A model generated the notes under the pieces. That model was not told where the DNA came from and ran no database searches. It saw nothing but the letters and a program-made list of their open reading frames with translations. Of a stretch of 6,478 bases of DNA, positions 1 through 6,253 are shown piece by piece. A program made the position numbers and the translations under genes. The first letter of the stretch is position 1. Each line of letters starts with the position of its first letter. Source of the stretch: Desulfofustis sp. (GTDB taxonomy: Bacteria > Desulfobacterota > Desulfobulbia > Desulfobulbales > Desulfocapsaceae); assembly GCA_029287755.1 (NCBI GenBank), contig JARFQM010000198.1:1-6478 (forward strand). The letters run 5' to 3'.

Positions 1-376
1 TGTCGATGGCGCCGAAAACAACTGGCCGTCGTACGAGTCGACCGGGCATTACGAAGTGGCCCAATACTATTCCATGTCACAGCACCTGATCATCCCCGAG
101 ACCCTGTGCGTCAATGCCAAGGTCTGGCAGGGGTTGAGCCCGGAAGATCAGAAGATCCTCAAGGAGGCCGCCGTGGAATCGGCCATGCTGCAGCGCAAGC
201 TCTGGAAAGAGCGTGAAAAAGCCAGTGAAGAGAAAGTCCTGGCCGGCGGCGTTCAGTTCAACGAGATCCCGGACAAGAGCGGCTTCCAGGCGGCGATGAA
301 GCCGGTATACGAGAAATTCCTGAAGGACAACCCGAGCCTCAAGACCCTGGTTGAAACTATTCAGAATACTCCGTAA
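1..376 (+). CDS. dctP: TRAP transporter solute-binding protein, DctP family (C-terminal part, 5' truncated)
   Basis: This is the end of a periplasmic solute-binding protein of a tripartite ATP-independent periplasmic (TRAP) transporter, which captures an organic or sugar acid and hands it to the DctQ/DctM membrane subunits. The reading frame is open from base 2 and stops with TAA at 374-376, so 124 codons are visible and the start, signal peptide and first lobe lie outside. The visible part begins VDGAENNW, a signature typical of DctP proteins, followed by HYEVAQYYSMSQH and a segment with NAKVWQGLSPEDQKIL. The charged helix (KLWKEREKASEEK) and the final YEKF...LVETIQ segment are also usual for the family. 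No dctQ or dctM follows: the next gene is kduI, so the membrane subunits must be upstream or elsewhere. The ligand cannot be read from this fragment; the kduI/kduD neighbours suggest a uronate or uronate-derived acid (inference). The family call is firm. Confidence 0.93.
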   Translation, partial: VDGAENNWPSYESTGHYEVAQYYSMSQHLIIPETLCVNAKVWQGLSPEDQKILKEAAVESAMLQRKLWKEREKASEEKVLAGGVQFNEIPDKSGFQAAMKPVYEKFLKDNPSLKTLVETIQNTP

Positions 377-389
377 CTGAACATGCAAG

Positions 390-433
390 ATCATCGGTGG
401 CCCTGGCTGATTTAAAATGAGGCCACCGATGAT
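390..433 (+). terminator. Perfect 13-bp stem hairpin after dctP (attenuator or mRNA 3' stabiliser, not a classical terminator)
   Basis: ATCATCGGTGGCC at 390-402 is the exact reverse complement of GGCCACCGATGAT at 421-433, with an 18-nt AU-rich loop between them. The stem begins 13 nt after the dctP stop. There is no T-run after the right arm (TATTCCG follows), so it is not a standard Rho-independent terminator. A stem of this kind commonly protects the 3' end of an abundant solute-binding-protein message or gives partial read-through into the next gene. The structure is seen directly; its role is inferred. Confidence 0.6.
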
Positions 434-505
434 TATTCCGCGGTGCTGGGTGGGTGATGATAACCTCGAAATTACCTGTTGTTCGCCCGTAACATCGAGA
501 CCGCT

Positions 506-522
506 TTTGGATTGATACCAAA
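506..522 (+). promoter_or_regulatory. Operator-like dyad upstream of kduI (TTTGG-N7-CCAAA)
   Basis: TTTGG at 506-510 and CCAAA at 518-522 form an inverted repeat of 17 bp, ending 21 nt before the kduI start codon. The half-sites resemble the TTGGT/ACCAA arms known for GntR-family uronate regulators such as UxuR/ExuR (TTGGTATACCAA), but the spacing is wider here. No regulator of that family is encoded in the window. Repression by a local transcription factor is a guess; the dyad itself is short and could be chance. Confidence 0.25.
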
Positions 523-543
523 TAGCTTGAGGGGACCGCAATC

Positions 544-1374
544 ATGGAAGTACGGCACGCCATTCATCCTGACCATGCAGCTTTGCTCGATACAGATGAC
601 CTGAGAGAGCAGTTTTTGATTGAAGACCTGTTCACCGGCGAGGTGCCCAAACTGGTCTACACCTTTTATGATCGACTCATCGTGGGGGGAGTGAAACCGG
701 CTGGACCTGCTGAATTCGACATCGATCCTGCCGTTATCGGAGCTGAGTACCTGCTGGAACGCCGGGAGATGGGGGTAATCAACATCGGCGGGCCTGGCAG
801 CATACTGGTTGAGGGCAATAAAATTGACATGACATCCCGGGACGGCCTCTATGTCGGCAAGGGAAACAGAAATATCGTCTTCGCCAGCGATGACGCTGCG
901 AACCCGGCCCGCTACTATATCCTCAGTGCCCCTGCTCACACCGAATATCCGCTGCAAAAGATCTCCTTCGACGAGGCCGAGCCCATGGAGCTGGGAGCGA
1001 TGGAAAATGCCAACAAGCGGGCTATTCGCAAGTACATTCACCCAGACGGGATAAAGAGCTGTCAGCTGGTGATGGGCATGACCACGCTGGCAACCGGCAG
1101 CATCTGGAACACCATGCCTCCCCATTCACACCAGCGTCGCATGGAGGCCTACCTGTACTTTGATATGCAGGACGACGACATAGTCTTTCACTTCATGGGC
1201 GAAGCCAGCGAGACAAGGCACCTGGTAGTGCGTGAAGGGCAGGCCGCGCTTTCTCCGAGCTGGTCTATTCATGCCGGCGCGGGCACCGGCAGCTATACCT
1301 TTATCTGGGGCATGGCCGGGGAAAACCAGGCATTTACCGATATGGATCACATCCCCATGTCGGAAATACGCTAG
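544..1374 (+). CDS. kduI: 5-dehydro-4-deoxy-D-glucuronate isomerase KduI
   Basis: KduI (EC 5.3.1.17) isomerises 5-keto-4-deoxyuronate (4-deoxy-L-threo-5-hexosulose uronate), the product of unsaturated uronates released by polysaccharide lyases, to 3-deoxy-D-glycero-2,5-hexodiulosonate, the substrate of KduD. It is a cytoplasmic metal-dependent cupin. The 276-residue product is close to the usual family length of about 278 and runs from MEVRHAIHPDHA to a typical end (FTDMDHIPMSEIR). The expected metal ligands are present: H194 and H196 in MPPHSHQRRMEAYLYF, E201 in the same stretch, and H243 in SWSIHAGAG, matching the E. coli ligand set shifted by about two residues. The start is supported by GAGGGG at 529-534, 9 nt before ATG. 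kduD follows after 68 nt, so the two are very probably co-transcribed and give consecutive steps. No truncation or missing residue is seen. Confidence 0.96.
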   Translation: MEVRHAIHPDHAALLDTDDLREQFLIEDLFTGEVPKLVYTFYDRLIVGGVKPAGPAEFDIDPAVIGAEYLLERREMGVINIGGPGSILVEGNKIDMTSRDGLYVGKGNRNIVFASDDAANPARYYILSAPAHTEYPLQKISFDEAEPMELGAMENANKRAIRKYIHPDGIKSCQLVMGMTTLATGSIWNTMPPHSHQRRMEAYLYFDMQDDDIVFHFMGEASETRHLVVREGQAALSPSWSIHAGAGTGSYTFIWGMAGENQAFTDMDHIPMSEIR

Positions 1375-1400
1375 CAGAGGAGGGTGCTCTGCAAAGCACC
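1374..1400 (+). other. Two mutually exclusive short hairpins in the kduI-kduD gap
   Basis: GCAGAG (1374-1379) pairs with CTCTGC (1387-1392), while GGTGCT (1383-1388) pairs with AGCACC (1395-1400). The arms overlap, so only one stem can form at a time. The first begins on the last base of the kduI stop codon. The structures are six base pairs each, so a role in processing or in setting the kduI:kduD ratio is speculative. Confidence 0.3.
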
Positions 1401-1442
1401 GGGCACTGCTCCCACTCCCCCGCACAACTGGAAGGGAATACT

Positions 1443-2240
1443 ATGAGCAAAGTATCATTTGATTTGAGCGGCAAAGTAGCCCTTGTCACGGGAGCAACAC
1501 ACGGAATTGGAATGGCCGTGGCCAAGGGTCTTGCCCAACAGGGCGCGCAAATTTGCGTGAATGACATCGACGAGGCAAAACTGGAAGCCTGTGGGGAGGA
1601 ATACAAGAAAGACGGTATCGAGGTATACCGGCTGGTATTCGATGTGACCTCAGAAGAAGATGTGGATCGGGGGATCTCCCAGATCGAAAAGGAGGTCGGC
1701 CCGATAGATATCCTGGTGAACAATGCGGGCATCATCAGACGTGTTCCTATCCTTGAAATGGATCTCAATGAGTTCAAACAGGTCATCGAGGTTGATCTGG
1801 TTTCTCCGCTCATCGTCTCCAAGCGTGTTGTCCCGTCCATGATCCAGCGTCGGGCAGGGAAGATCATCAACATGTGTTCAATGATGAGTGTCTATGGCCG
1901 GCAAAATGTTTCAGCGTATGCGTCCGCAAAGGGTGGGCTGAAACTGTTGACGCAGAACATGTGCTGTGAATGGGCGAAGTACAACCTCAATATAAATGGC
2001 ATTGGGCCCGGCTATATCGCCACAGCCCAGACTGCCCCGATTCGCGTGGGCGGACATCCGTTCAATGACCTGGTTATGACTCGTACGCCTGCAGGTCGTT
2101 GGGGCGAGCCCGAGGATCTTGCGGGTGCAGCGGTGCTGCTGGCATCGGAAGCGGGTCGATTTATCAACGGACAGATTATCTACGTTGATGGCGGGATTTT
2201 AGCCAATTTTGGCTACGTCCAGGGTGAAAACGAGCAGTAA
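1443..2240 (+). CDS. kduD: KduD-type 2-dehydro-3-deoxy-D-gluconate 5-dehydrogenase (classical SDR)
   Basis: This classical short-chain dehydrogenase/reductase of 265 residues would reduce 3-deoxy-D-glycero-2,5-hexodiulosonate to 2-keto-3-deoxygluconate in the cytoplasm, the step after KduI. Visible motifs are the cofactor loop TGATHGIG (16-23), D41 at the end of the second strand (VND, which favours NAD(H) over NADP(H)), NNAG (93-96), and the catalytic S146, Y159 and K163 (YASAK). The C-terminal stretch with INGIGPGYIAT and YVDGGILANFG is shared by KduD and gluconate 5-dehydrogenases, which are very similar, so sequence alone does not settle the substrate. The adjacent kduI makes KduD the better call. 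GAAGGGA at 1431-1437, 5 nt before ATG, supports the start. A gap of 245 nt follows, so transcription may end or weaken after this gene. Confidence 0.88.
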   Translation: MSKVSFDLSGKVALVTGATHGIGMAVAKGLAQQGAQICVNDIDEAKLEACGEEYKKDGIEVYRLVFDVTSEEDVDRGISQIEKEVGPIDILVNNAGIIRRVPILEMDLNEFKQVIEVDLVSPLIVSKRVVPSMIQRRAGKIINMCSMMSVYGRQNVSAYASAKGGLKLLTQNMCCEWAKYNLNINGIGPGYIATAQTAPIRVGGHPFNDLVMTRTPAGRWGEPEDLAGAAVLLASEAGRFINGQIIYVDGGILANFGYVQGENEQ

Positions 2241-2299
2241 TTTAATGGCTTTCTCTCGGGCCCGATCTATTCAGGGAGGGCGTGTCTCTTTTTCTATTC

Positions 2300-2331
2300 C
2301 CGCATACCCAGGGGCGATTAGCGGTTTTTTT
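2300..2331 (+). terminator. Weak Rho-independent terminator candidate after kduD
   Basis: CCGC (2300-2303) can pair with GCGG (2321-2324), which is directly followed by seven T residues (2325-2331). The T-run is convincing, but the stem has only four pairs and a 17-nt loop, so termination would be leaky at best. It lies 60 nt after the kduD stop. A separate 10-bp palindrome, TCGGGCCCGA, occupies 2256-2265. Nothing else coding is seen between 2241 and 2485; the one open frame there overlaps the kduD end and has no family features. Confidence 0.3.
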
Positions 2332-2403
2332 GCGACTCCACTTGAGATGGTTCCGGAGGTAGGTTTCTGCCTGACAATGCTTTATAGTAGAGTGATTGGC
2401 GTA

Positions 2404-2434
2404 TGGCTGCCTTAGTGCATGACTTCAATGCACT
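2404..2434 (+). promoter_or_regulatory. Marginal sigma-54-like site overlapped by a 7-bp dyad, upstream of the extended SDR gene
   Basis: TGGC at 2404-2407 and TGCA at 2416-2419 have the GG-N10-GC spacing of a -24/-12 promoter, with 8 of 12 consensus bases (TGGCACG-N4-TTGCW). A perfect dyad, AGTGCAT (2414-2420) with ATGCACT (2428-2434), covers the -12 half. A transcript would start near 2430, about 55 nt before the ATG at 2486. An alternative extended -10 (TGC-TTTATA, 2378-2386) lacks a good -35. GG-N10-GC alone is expected by chance about once in 256 bp, so this is a candidate only. Confidence 0.25.
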
Positions 2435-2485
2435 GCGGGCAGGGGCAACTGCTGACGACTTGAAATCAATAGCGGAGAGGGACAC

Positions 2486-3388
2486 ATGACTGCGCGACGA
2501 ATTTTTTTTACGGGCGGCTCGGGAAAAGCGGGAAAGCATGCTATCGCCTACCTCCTCGAACAGGGACATCGGGTGCTGAATGTGGACCTTGTGCCTTTGG
2601 ATCTCCCTGGCGTTGACAACTTAATCGCCGACATCACCGATTCCGGGCAGATGTTTAACGCCATGAGTTCATATGCGGGGTTTGACGAGCTGGAACCCGG
2701 CACTGGCGTACCCAAATTCGATGCGGTCGTGCATTTTGCTGCCGTCCCGCGGATCTTGATCAATCCTGATAATGAAACGTTCAGGGTAAACACCATCGGC
2801 ACCTACAATGTGATCGAGGCGGCTGTAAAGCTCGGTATCAAGAAGATTGTCATTGCCTCCTCAGAAACTGTCTACGGCGTGTGTTTTTCGGACGGAGAGA
2901 CCAGCCCGCATTGTCTGCCGCTGGAAGAGGACTATGACATCGACCCCATGGACAGCTACGGGTTGTCGAAAGTGGTCAACGAGAAGACCGCACGCAGTTT
3001 CCAGCGCCGTTCAGGATTTGATATTTATGCGCTGCGCATCGGTAATGTGATAGAGCCGCATGAGTATGCTGAGCTGTTTCCAGGATATTTTAAAAATCCC
3101 GAAGTGCGCCGCCGGAATGTCTTCTGTTACATCGATGCCCGCGATCTTGGGCAGATTGTCGATCTATGCCTGCAAAAAGACGGCCTTGGCTACCAGGTTT
3201 TCAATGCCGGCAACGACACCAACGGAGCGATCATTCCCAGCCAAGAACTTGCCGAACAATTTTTTCCGGGGGTGCCGATCACCCGGGAATTGGCGGAACA
3301 TGAAGCACTGTTTTCGAACCGCAAAATCAGAGAAGTTCTGGGGTTTAAAGAACGGCACGACTGGCGCAACTACGTAAAACCAGATTGA
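2486..3388 (+). CDS. NAD-dependent epimerase/dehydratase family oxidoreductase (extended SDR), substrate unknown
   Basis: This cytoplasmic Rossmann-fold enzyme of 300 residues belongs to the extended SDR (GalE-like) superfamily. The N-terminal loop is TGGSGKAG (9-16), the form typical of extended SDRs, with D34 after the second strand suggesting NAD(H). HFAA (83-86), IASSETVYG (123-131, S126 in the catalytic Ser position) and Y158-GLS-K162 complete the active site, and ALRIGNVIEPHEY with FCYIDARDLGQIV marks the C-terminal substrate domain. Because catalytic residues are intact it should be active. I do not recognise a characterised orthologue. It resembles uncharacterised NAD(P)-dependent oxidoreductases found in sugar catabolic loci and is clearly different in detail from canonical uronate dehydrogenase, though oxidation or epimerisation of a uronate or related sugar acid is the natural guess from its kduI/kduD neighbours. 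GGAGAGG at 2474-2480 lies 5 nt before ATG. The kinase gene follows after 101 nt. Confidence 0.85.
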   Translation: MTARRIFFTGGSGKAGKHAIAYLLEQGHRVLNVDLVPLDLPGVDNLIADITDSGQMFNAMSSYAGFDELEPGTGVPKFDAVVHFAAVPRILINPDNETFRVNTIGTYNVIEAAVKLGIKKIVIASSETVYGVCFSDGETSPHCLPLEEDYDIDPMDSYGLSKVVNEKTARSFQRRSGFDIYALRIGNVIEPHEYAELFPGYFKNPEVRRRNVFCYIDARDLGQIVDLCLQKDGLGYQVFNAGNDTNGAIIPSQELAEQFFPGVPITRELAEHEALFSNRKIREVLGFKERHDWRNYVKPD

Positions 3389-3423
3389 TCTGAGGTGAGG
3401 AGGGAAGGTCCGCTTATTCTGCC

Positions 3424-3443
3424 GTATGGGTGCCAATAATGCT
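3424..3443 (+). promoter_or_regulatory. GTATGGGTGCC motif and weak -24/-12-like site upstream of the histidine kinase
   Basis: GTATGGGTGCC at 3424-3434 differs at one base from GTATGGCTGCC at 2401-2411, ahead of the preceding gene. GG at 3429-3430 and GC at 3441-3442 are spaced as in sigma-54 promoters, but only 7 of 12 consensus bases match, which is near chance. No convincing -35/-10 pair is visible in the 101-nt gap, so the kinase could also be read from upstream. Possible autoregulation by the downstream regulator is inference. Confidence 0.2.
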
Positions 3444-3489
3444 TATCTTTTCAGACAGGATAACAACTTTACCAGGATGAGTAAGCAGC

Positions 3490-4752
3490 ATGAATGCAAC
3501 TCTTGATCACCGGCAATTATACAAGGCTTTCAGGGATATCATATCGGTTGTCCATTCATCCATTCACCTGGAAGACGTGATGGATCTGGTTGCCTGGAAA
3601 GCTTCTGAAATCCTAGAAGCAAATGGGGCCATACTGCGTCTGCTCAACATAGAGACAGATGAACTCGAAATCAGCGCCTCCTACGGCATCAGCGAGGCAT
3701 ATCTGGCCAAAGGTCCAGTTTCACACCATCGCACAATTACCGATGTCTGCCGGCAGAAAAAAGTGATAATCATCGAAGATATCCGCAACGATCCCCGCGT
3801 CCAGTATCCTCACGAAGCCTGGGCCGAGGGCTACCGATTCATCATTGACGTACCGCTCTCTGTCGCTGACGACGTGGTCGGCATTCTTAGATTATATTTC
3901 ACCGAGATGCGTCATTTCTCAGAGATTGAACTCGATTGGATAATCGCCATTGCTGAGCAGTGCTCCTGTGCGTTGGGCAAGGCACGGCTGATTGACACCT
4001 ATGAATTCAAATATCACGAGCTGGCGACCCAGACGGAAAAACTCACAGCCCTTGGCCGGATGGCAGCCGGCATTGCCCATGAGATCAACAATCCGTTGGC
4101 GGGTGTTCTCTTGTTCAGCTCGAACATGATCAAAAAGGTCCCCAAAGGAGACGCCTTGGAAGAGGGGCTGCAGGTCATCATAGATGAAACCATTCGCTGT
4201 CGAAAGATTATCCAGGAGCTTCTTGAATTTTCCAAGGGCAGTGAACCGGCCAAGGCCCCGACGGATATTAATGAAACTATCGGTAAAACTTTAAATATAC
4301 TAGAAAATGAGTTTCTTCTTAAGCGAATTGAAGTGGACAGAGACCTGGCCCCCGATTTGCCGGATGTCATGGCTGACGGCAGCCAGATTGAACAAGTCTT
4401 GGTCAATTTGCTCATTAACGCGGTGCAGGCCGTTCCGGAGGAGGGAACCGTTCAGATCAAGAGCTGTTTGAGCGACGGGGAATCCTGCGTCAGTGTCGAG
4501 GTGACAGATAACGGACCAGGAATCGGCAGGAAGGAGCAATCGAAAATATTCGAGCCCTTCTTCTCGACCAAGCCCAACGGTACCGGTCTGGGCCTCTCGG
4601 TCAGCTACGGCATTGTCCGCAACCACCAGGGGAACATCAGCGTGCAGAGCCGACCGGGACCAGGAACCCGCTTTATTGTCAAGATCCCTATTACCCAGCA
4701 AAAAATCAAGGAAATGCATGGTACCGTTGAACGAGCCGCGGTCAAAAAATGA
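3490..4752 (+). CDS. Soluble GAF-domain sensor histidine kinase (HisKA/HATPase_c)
   Basis: This kinase of 420 residues would autophosphorylate on histidine and pass phosphate to the regulator encoded next. An N-terminal GAF sensor domain spans about residues 15-165 (LEDVMDLVAWKASEIL through VPLSVADDVVGILRLYF to the helix ending CSCALGKARL). A dimerisation helix carries the H-box MAAGIAHEINNPLAG with phospho-acceptor H197. The ATPase domain has the N-box NLLINAVQA (N306/N310), G1 box DNGPGI (340-345), F-box FEPFFSTK (354-361) and G2 box GTGLGLS (364-370). There is no signal peptide or transmembrane stretch, so it is cytoplasmic and probably senses a soluble metabolite or redox state; the ligand is unknown. 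C87, C158 and C160 lie in or near the GAF domain, but I see no defined metal motif. The ribosome site is weak (AGGA 3474-3477, 12 nt before ATG). The stop overlaps the regulator start by 4 nt. Confidence 0.93.
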   Translation: MNATLDHRQLYKAFRDIISVVHSSIHLEDVMDLVAWKASEILEANGAILRLLNIETDELEISASYGISEAYLAKGPVSHHRTITDVCRQKKVIIIEDIRNDPRVQYPHEAWAEGYRFIIDVPLSVADDVVGILRLYFTEMRHFSEIELDWIIAIAEQCSCALGKARLIDTYEFKYHELATQTEKLTALGRMAAGIAHEINNPLAGVLLFSSNMIKKVPKGDALEEGLQVIIDETIRCRKIIQELLEFSKGSEPAKAPTDINETIGKTLNILENEFLLKRIEVDRDLAPDLPDVMADGSQIEQVLVNLLINAVQAVPEEGTVQIKSCLSDGESCVSVEVTDNGPGIGRKEQSKIFEPFFSTKPNGTGLGLSVSYGIVRNHQGNISVQSRPGPGTRFIVKIPITQQKIKEMHGTVERAAVKK

Positions 4753-6167
4753 TGTCAAACAATCAGCCCAATATCCTTGTTATTGACGATGAGGCTTCAA
4801 TCTGCAAGGGCTGTAGTCTGATCCTCGGAGAACAGAATTATTCTGTATCAAGCCGGACGAAGGGGAAGGACGGCCTGCGTGAGGCATTGGCCGGCCATTA
4901 CGATATCGTACTTCTGGACATACGGCTGCCCGATATTGACGGGATGAAAATTCTAGCCAGCCTGCGCGACAAAAAACCACAGACCCAGGTAATTGTAATG
5001 ACTGGCTACTCAACGGTTCAAAATGCCGTTGAGGCCATGAAGGGCGGAGCTTTCGACTACCTGGCCAAACCCTTCACCGAAGATGAAATCGTCCTGGCCG
5101 TAACAAAGGCGCTCGAAGATAAACGCCTCAGGGATGAAAATATCCTGTTGCGAAAACAGCTTTTCGAACGCTTTGATTTCAATAACATCGTTGGCGAGGA
5201 TCCGGCGATTCTCGAGATCTTCGAGCGCATCAAGAGAGTTGCCGCAACGGACAGCACGGTACTTATCACCGGGGAAAGCGGTACCGGCAAGGAACTGTTT
5301 GCGGGCGCCATTCATGTGCAGAGCTCCAGGGCTGCCAGCAGGTACGTGACGCTAGACTGCAGTACGCTGTCCTCGAGTCTTCTTGAGAGCGAGTTGTTCG
5401 GCCACGTAAAAGGGGCGTTTACCGACGCAACTCACGATAAGAAAGGGATTTTCAATGTCGCCAATCACGGCACCCTGTTTCTGGACGAGTTGTCCAACTT
5501 GAATCTGGAGATTCAGAGCAAGCTGCTTCGGGTGATGGAGTCAGGCGAATATAAGCCGGTCGGTGATAGTCACACCGTAAAAACAGATGTAAGAATAATT
5601 GCGGCCACCAACAGAGACCTTGCAAAACTGGTTGCCGAAGGATCCTTCCGGGAAGATCTTTACTACCGATTAAACGTTTTCCCCATCCGTATACCTCCGC
5701 TCAGGGAAAGAAAGGAAGACATCCCCCGGCTGGCCTATCATTTCCTGCGCCTTTTCTGCAAAGAAACCGGTAAACGTATTGAAGGCTTTTCTGACGATGC
5801 CCTGGTCCTGCTGATGAATCATTCCTGGCCGGGAAATGTTCGCCAGTTGAGAAACACAGTTGAGCGGCTGGTAATAATGACGGATCACGGCTTCCTGAAT
5901 AGAGACATCCTCACGCCCCATATCCAGATTGACGGCAGATCTGACCCCTCTGCACCGCACAAAGTTCCGGAGACATGGGAAGAGCTTAAATCGGTAAAGA
6001 AGCATCTGCTGGAAAACATATTCGGCCAGATGGAAGAGAAATTTCTAGTAAAAGCCTTAACTGAATGTCAGGGCAATATCACCCATGCCGCCCAAAAGGT
6101 CGGTATGCAAAGATCCAACTTCTCCGCACTGCTGAAGAGACACGGTCTGTCTGCCGATAATTTCTAA
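4749..6167 (+). CDS. NtrC-family sigma-54-dependent response regulator (REC-AAA+-Fis HTH) with GAFTDA loop
   Basis: This is the cognate regulator of the preceding kinase: 472 residues with a receiver domain, an AAA+ ATPase that remodels sigma-54 RNA polymerase, and a Fis-type DNA-binding helix-turn-helix. The receiver (about 7-122) has D13/D14, phospho-acceptor D57 (LLDIRLPDIDG), T85 and K107. The AAA+ domain (about 146-392) has Walker A GESGTGKE (175-182), Walker B GTLFLDE (241-247), ATNRD (286-290), the arginines of FREDLYYR (300-307) and sensor II WPGNVRQLRN (360-369). The sigma-54 contact loop reads GAFTDA (222-227) instead of canonical GAFTGA, with aspartate at 226. The HTH (about 430-467) contains NITHAAQKVGMQRSNFSALLKRHG. 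ATG at 4749 overlaps the kinase TGA (ATGA) and no Shine-Dalgarno is evident, indicating translational coupling; a second ATG at 4752 is an equally possible start. Targets probably include a -24/-12 promoter beyond its own 3' end. Confidence 0.95.
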   Translation: MMSNNQPNILVIDDEASICKGCSLILGEQNYSVSSRTKGKDGLREALAGHYDIVLLDIRLPDIDGMKILASLRDKKPQTQVIVMTGYSTVQNAVEAMKGGAFDYLAKPFTEDEIVLAVTKALEDKRLRDENILLRKQLFERFDFNNIVGEDPAILEIFERIKRVAATDSTVLITGESGTGKELFAGAIHVQSSRAASRYVTLDCSTLSSSLLESELFGHVKGAFTDATHDKKGIFNVANHGTLFLDELSNLNLEIQSKLLRVMESGEYKPVGDSHTVKTDVRIIAATNRDLAKLVAEGSFREDLYYRLNVFPIRIPPLRERKEDIPRLAYHFLRLFCKETGKRIEGFSDDALVLLMNHSWPGNVRQLRNTVERLVIMTDHGFLNRDILTPHIQIDGRSDPSAPHKVPETWEELKSVKKHLLENIFGQMEEKFLVKALTECQGNITHAAQKVGMQRSNFSALLKRHGLSADNF

Positions 6168-6253
6168 ATTTAGGGTGCTAAAAAAGAAATCTGTTCTTTG
6201 TTCCTGCTGTCTCGGCCAACTCCTGCCCCTCAGTTTTCAAGCGCATCAGTTCC

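Noticed and set aside
472..1125. Long minus-strand open frame opposite kduI
   Set aside because: It is antisense to a clear KduI gene, has no family motifs, and is a by-product of codon bias.
1379..1392. GG-N10-GC spacing in the kduI-kduD gap as a sigma-54 promoter
   Set aside because: Only about half of the consensus bases match, it lies within a short intra-operon gap, and this spacing arises by chance about once in 256 bp.
2209..2415. Small + strand open frame in the kduD-SDR gap
   Set aside because: It starts inside the kduD end, lacks a ribosome site and shows no family-like composition; the gap looks regulatory.
3477..3506. Nine-codon ORF overlapping the kinase start as a leader peptide
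   Set aside because: It has no Shine-Dalgarno of its own at a usable distance and no notable codon run; such short frames are common by chance.
4300..4758. Minus-strand open frame opposite the histidine kinase
   Set aside because: It covers the strongly conserved ATPase domain on the other strand and has no recognisable protein features.
6183..6199. AAAGAA/TTCTTT stem as the terminator of the regulator gene
   Set aside because: The stem is nearly all A-T with a 5-nt loop and no following T-run, so it would not terminate well.
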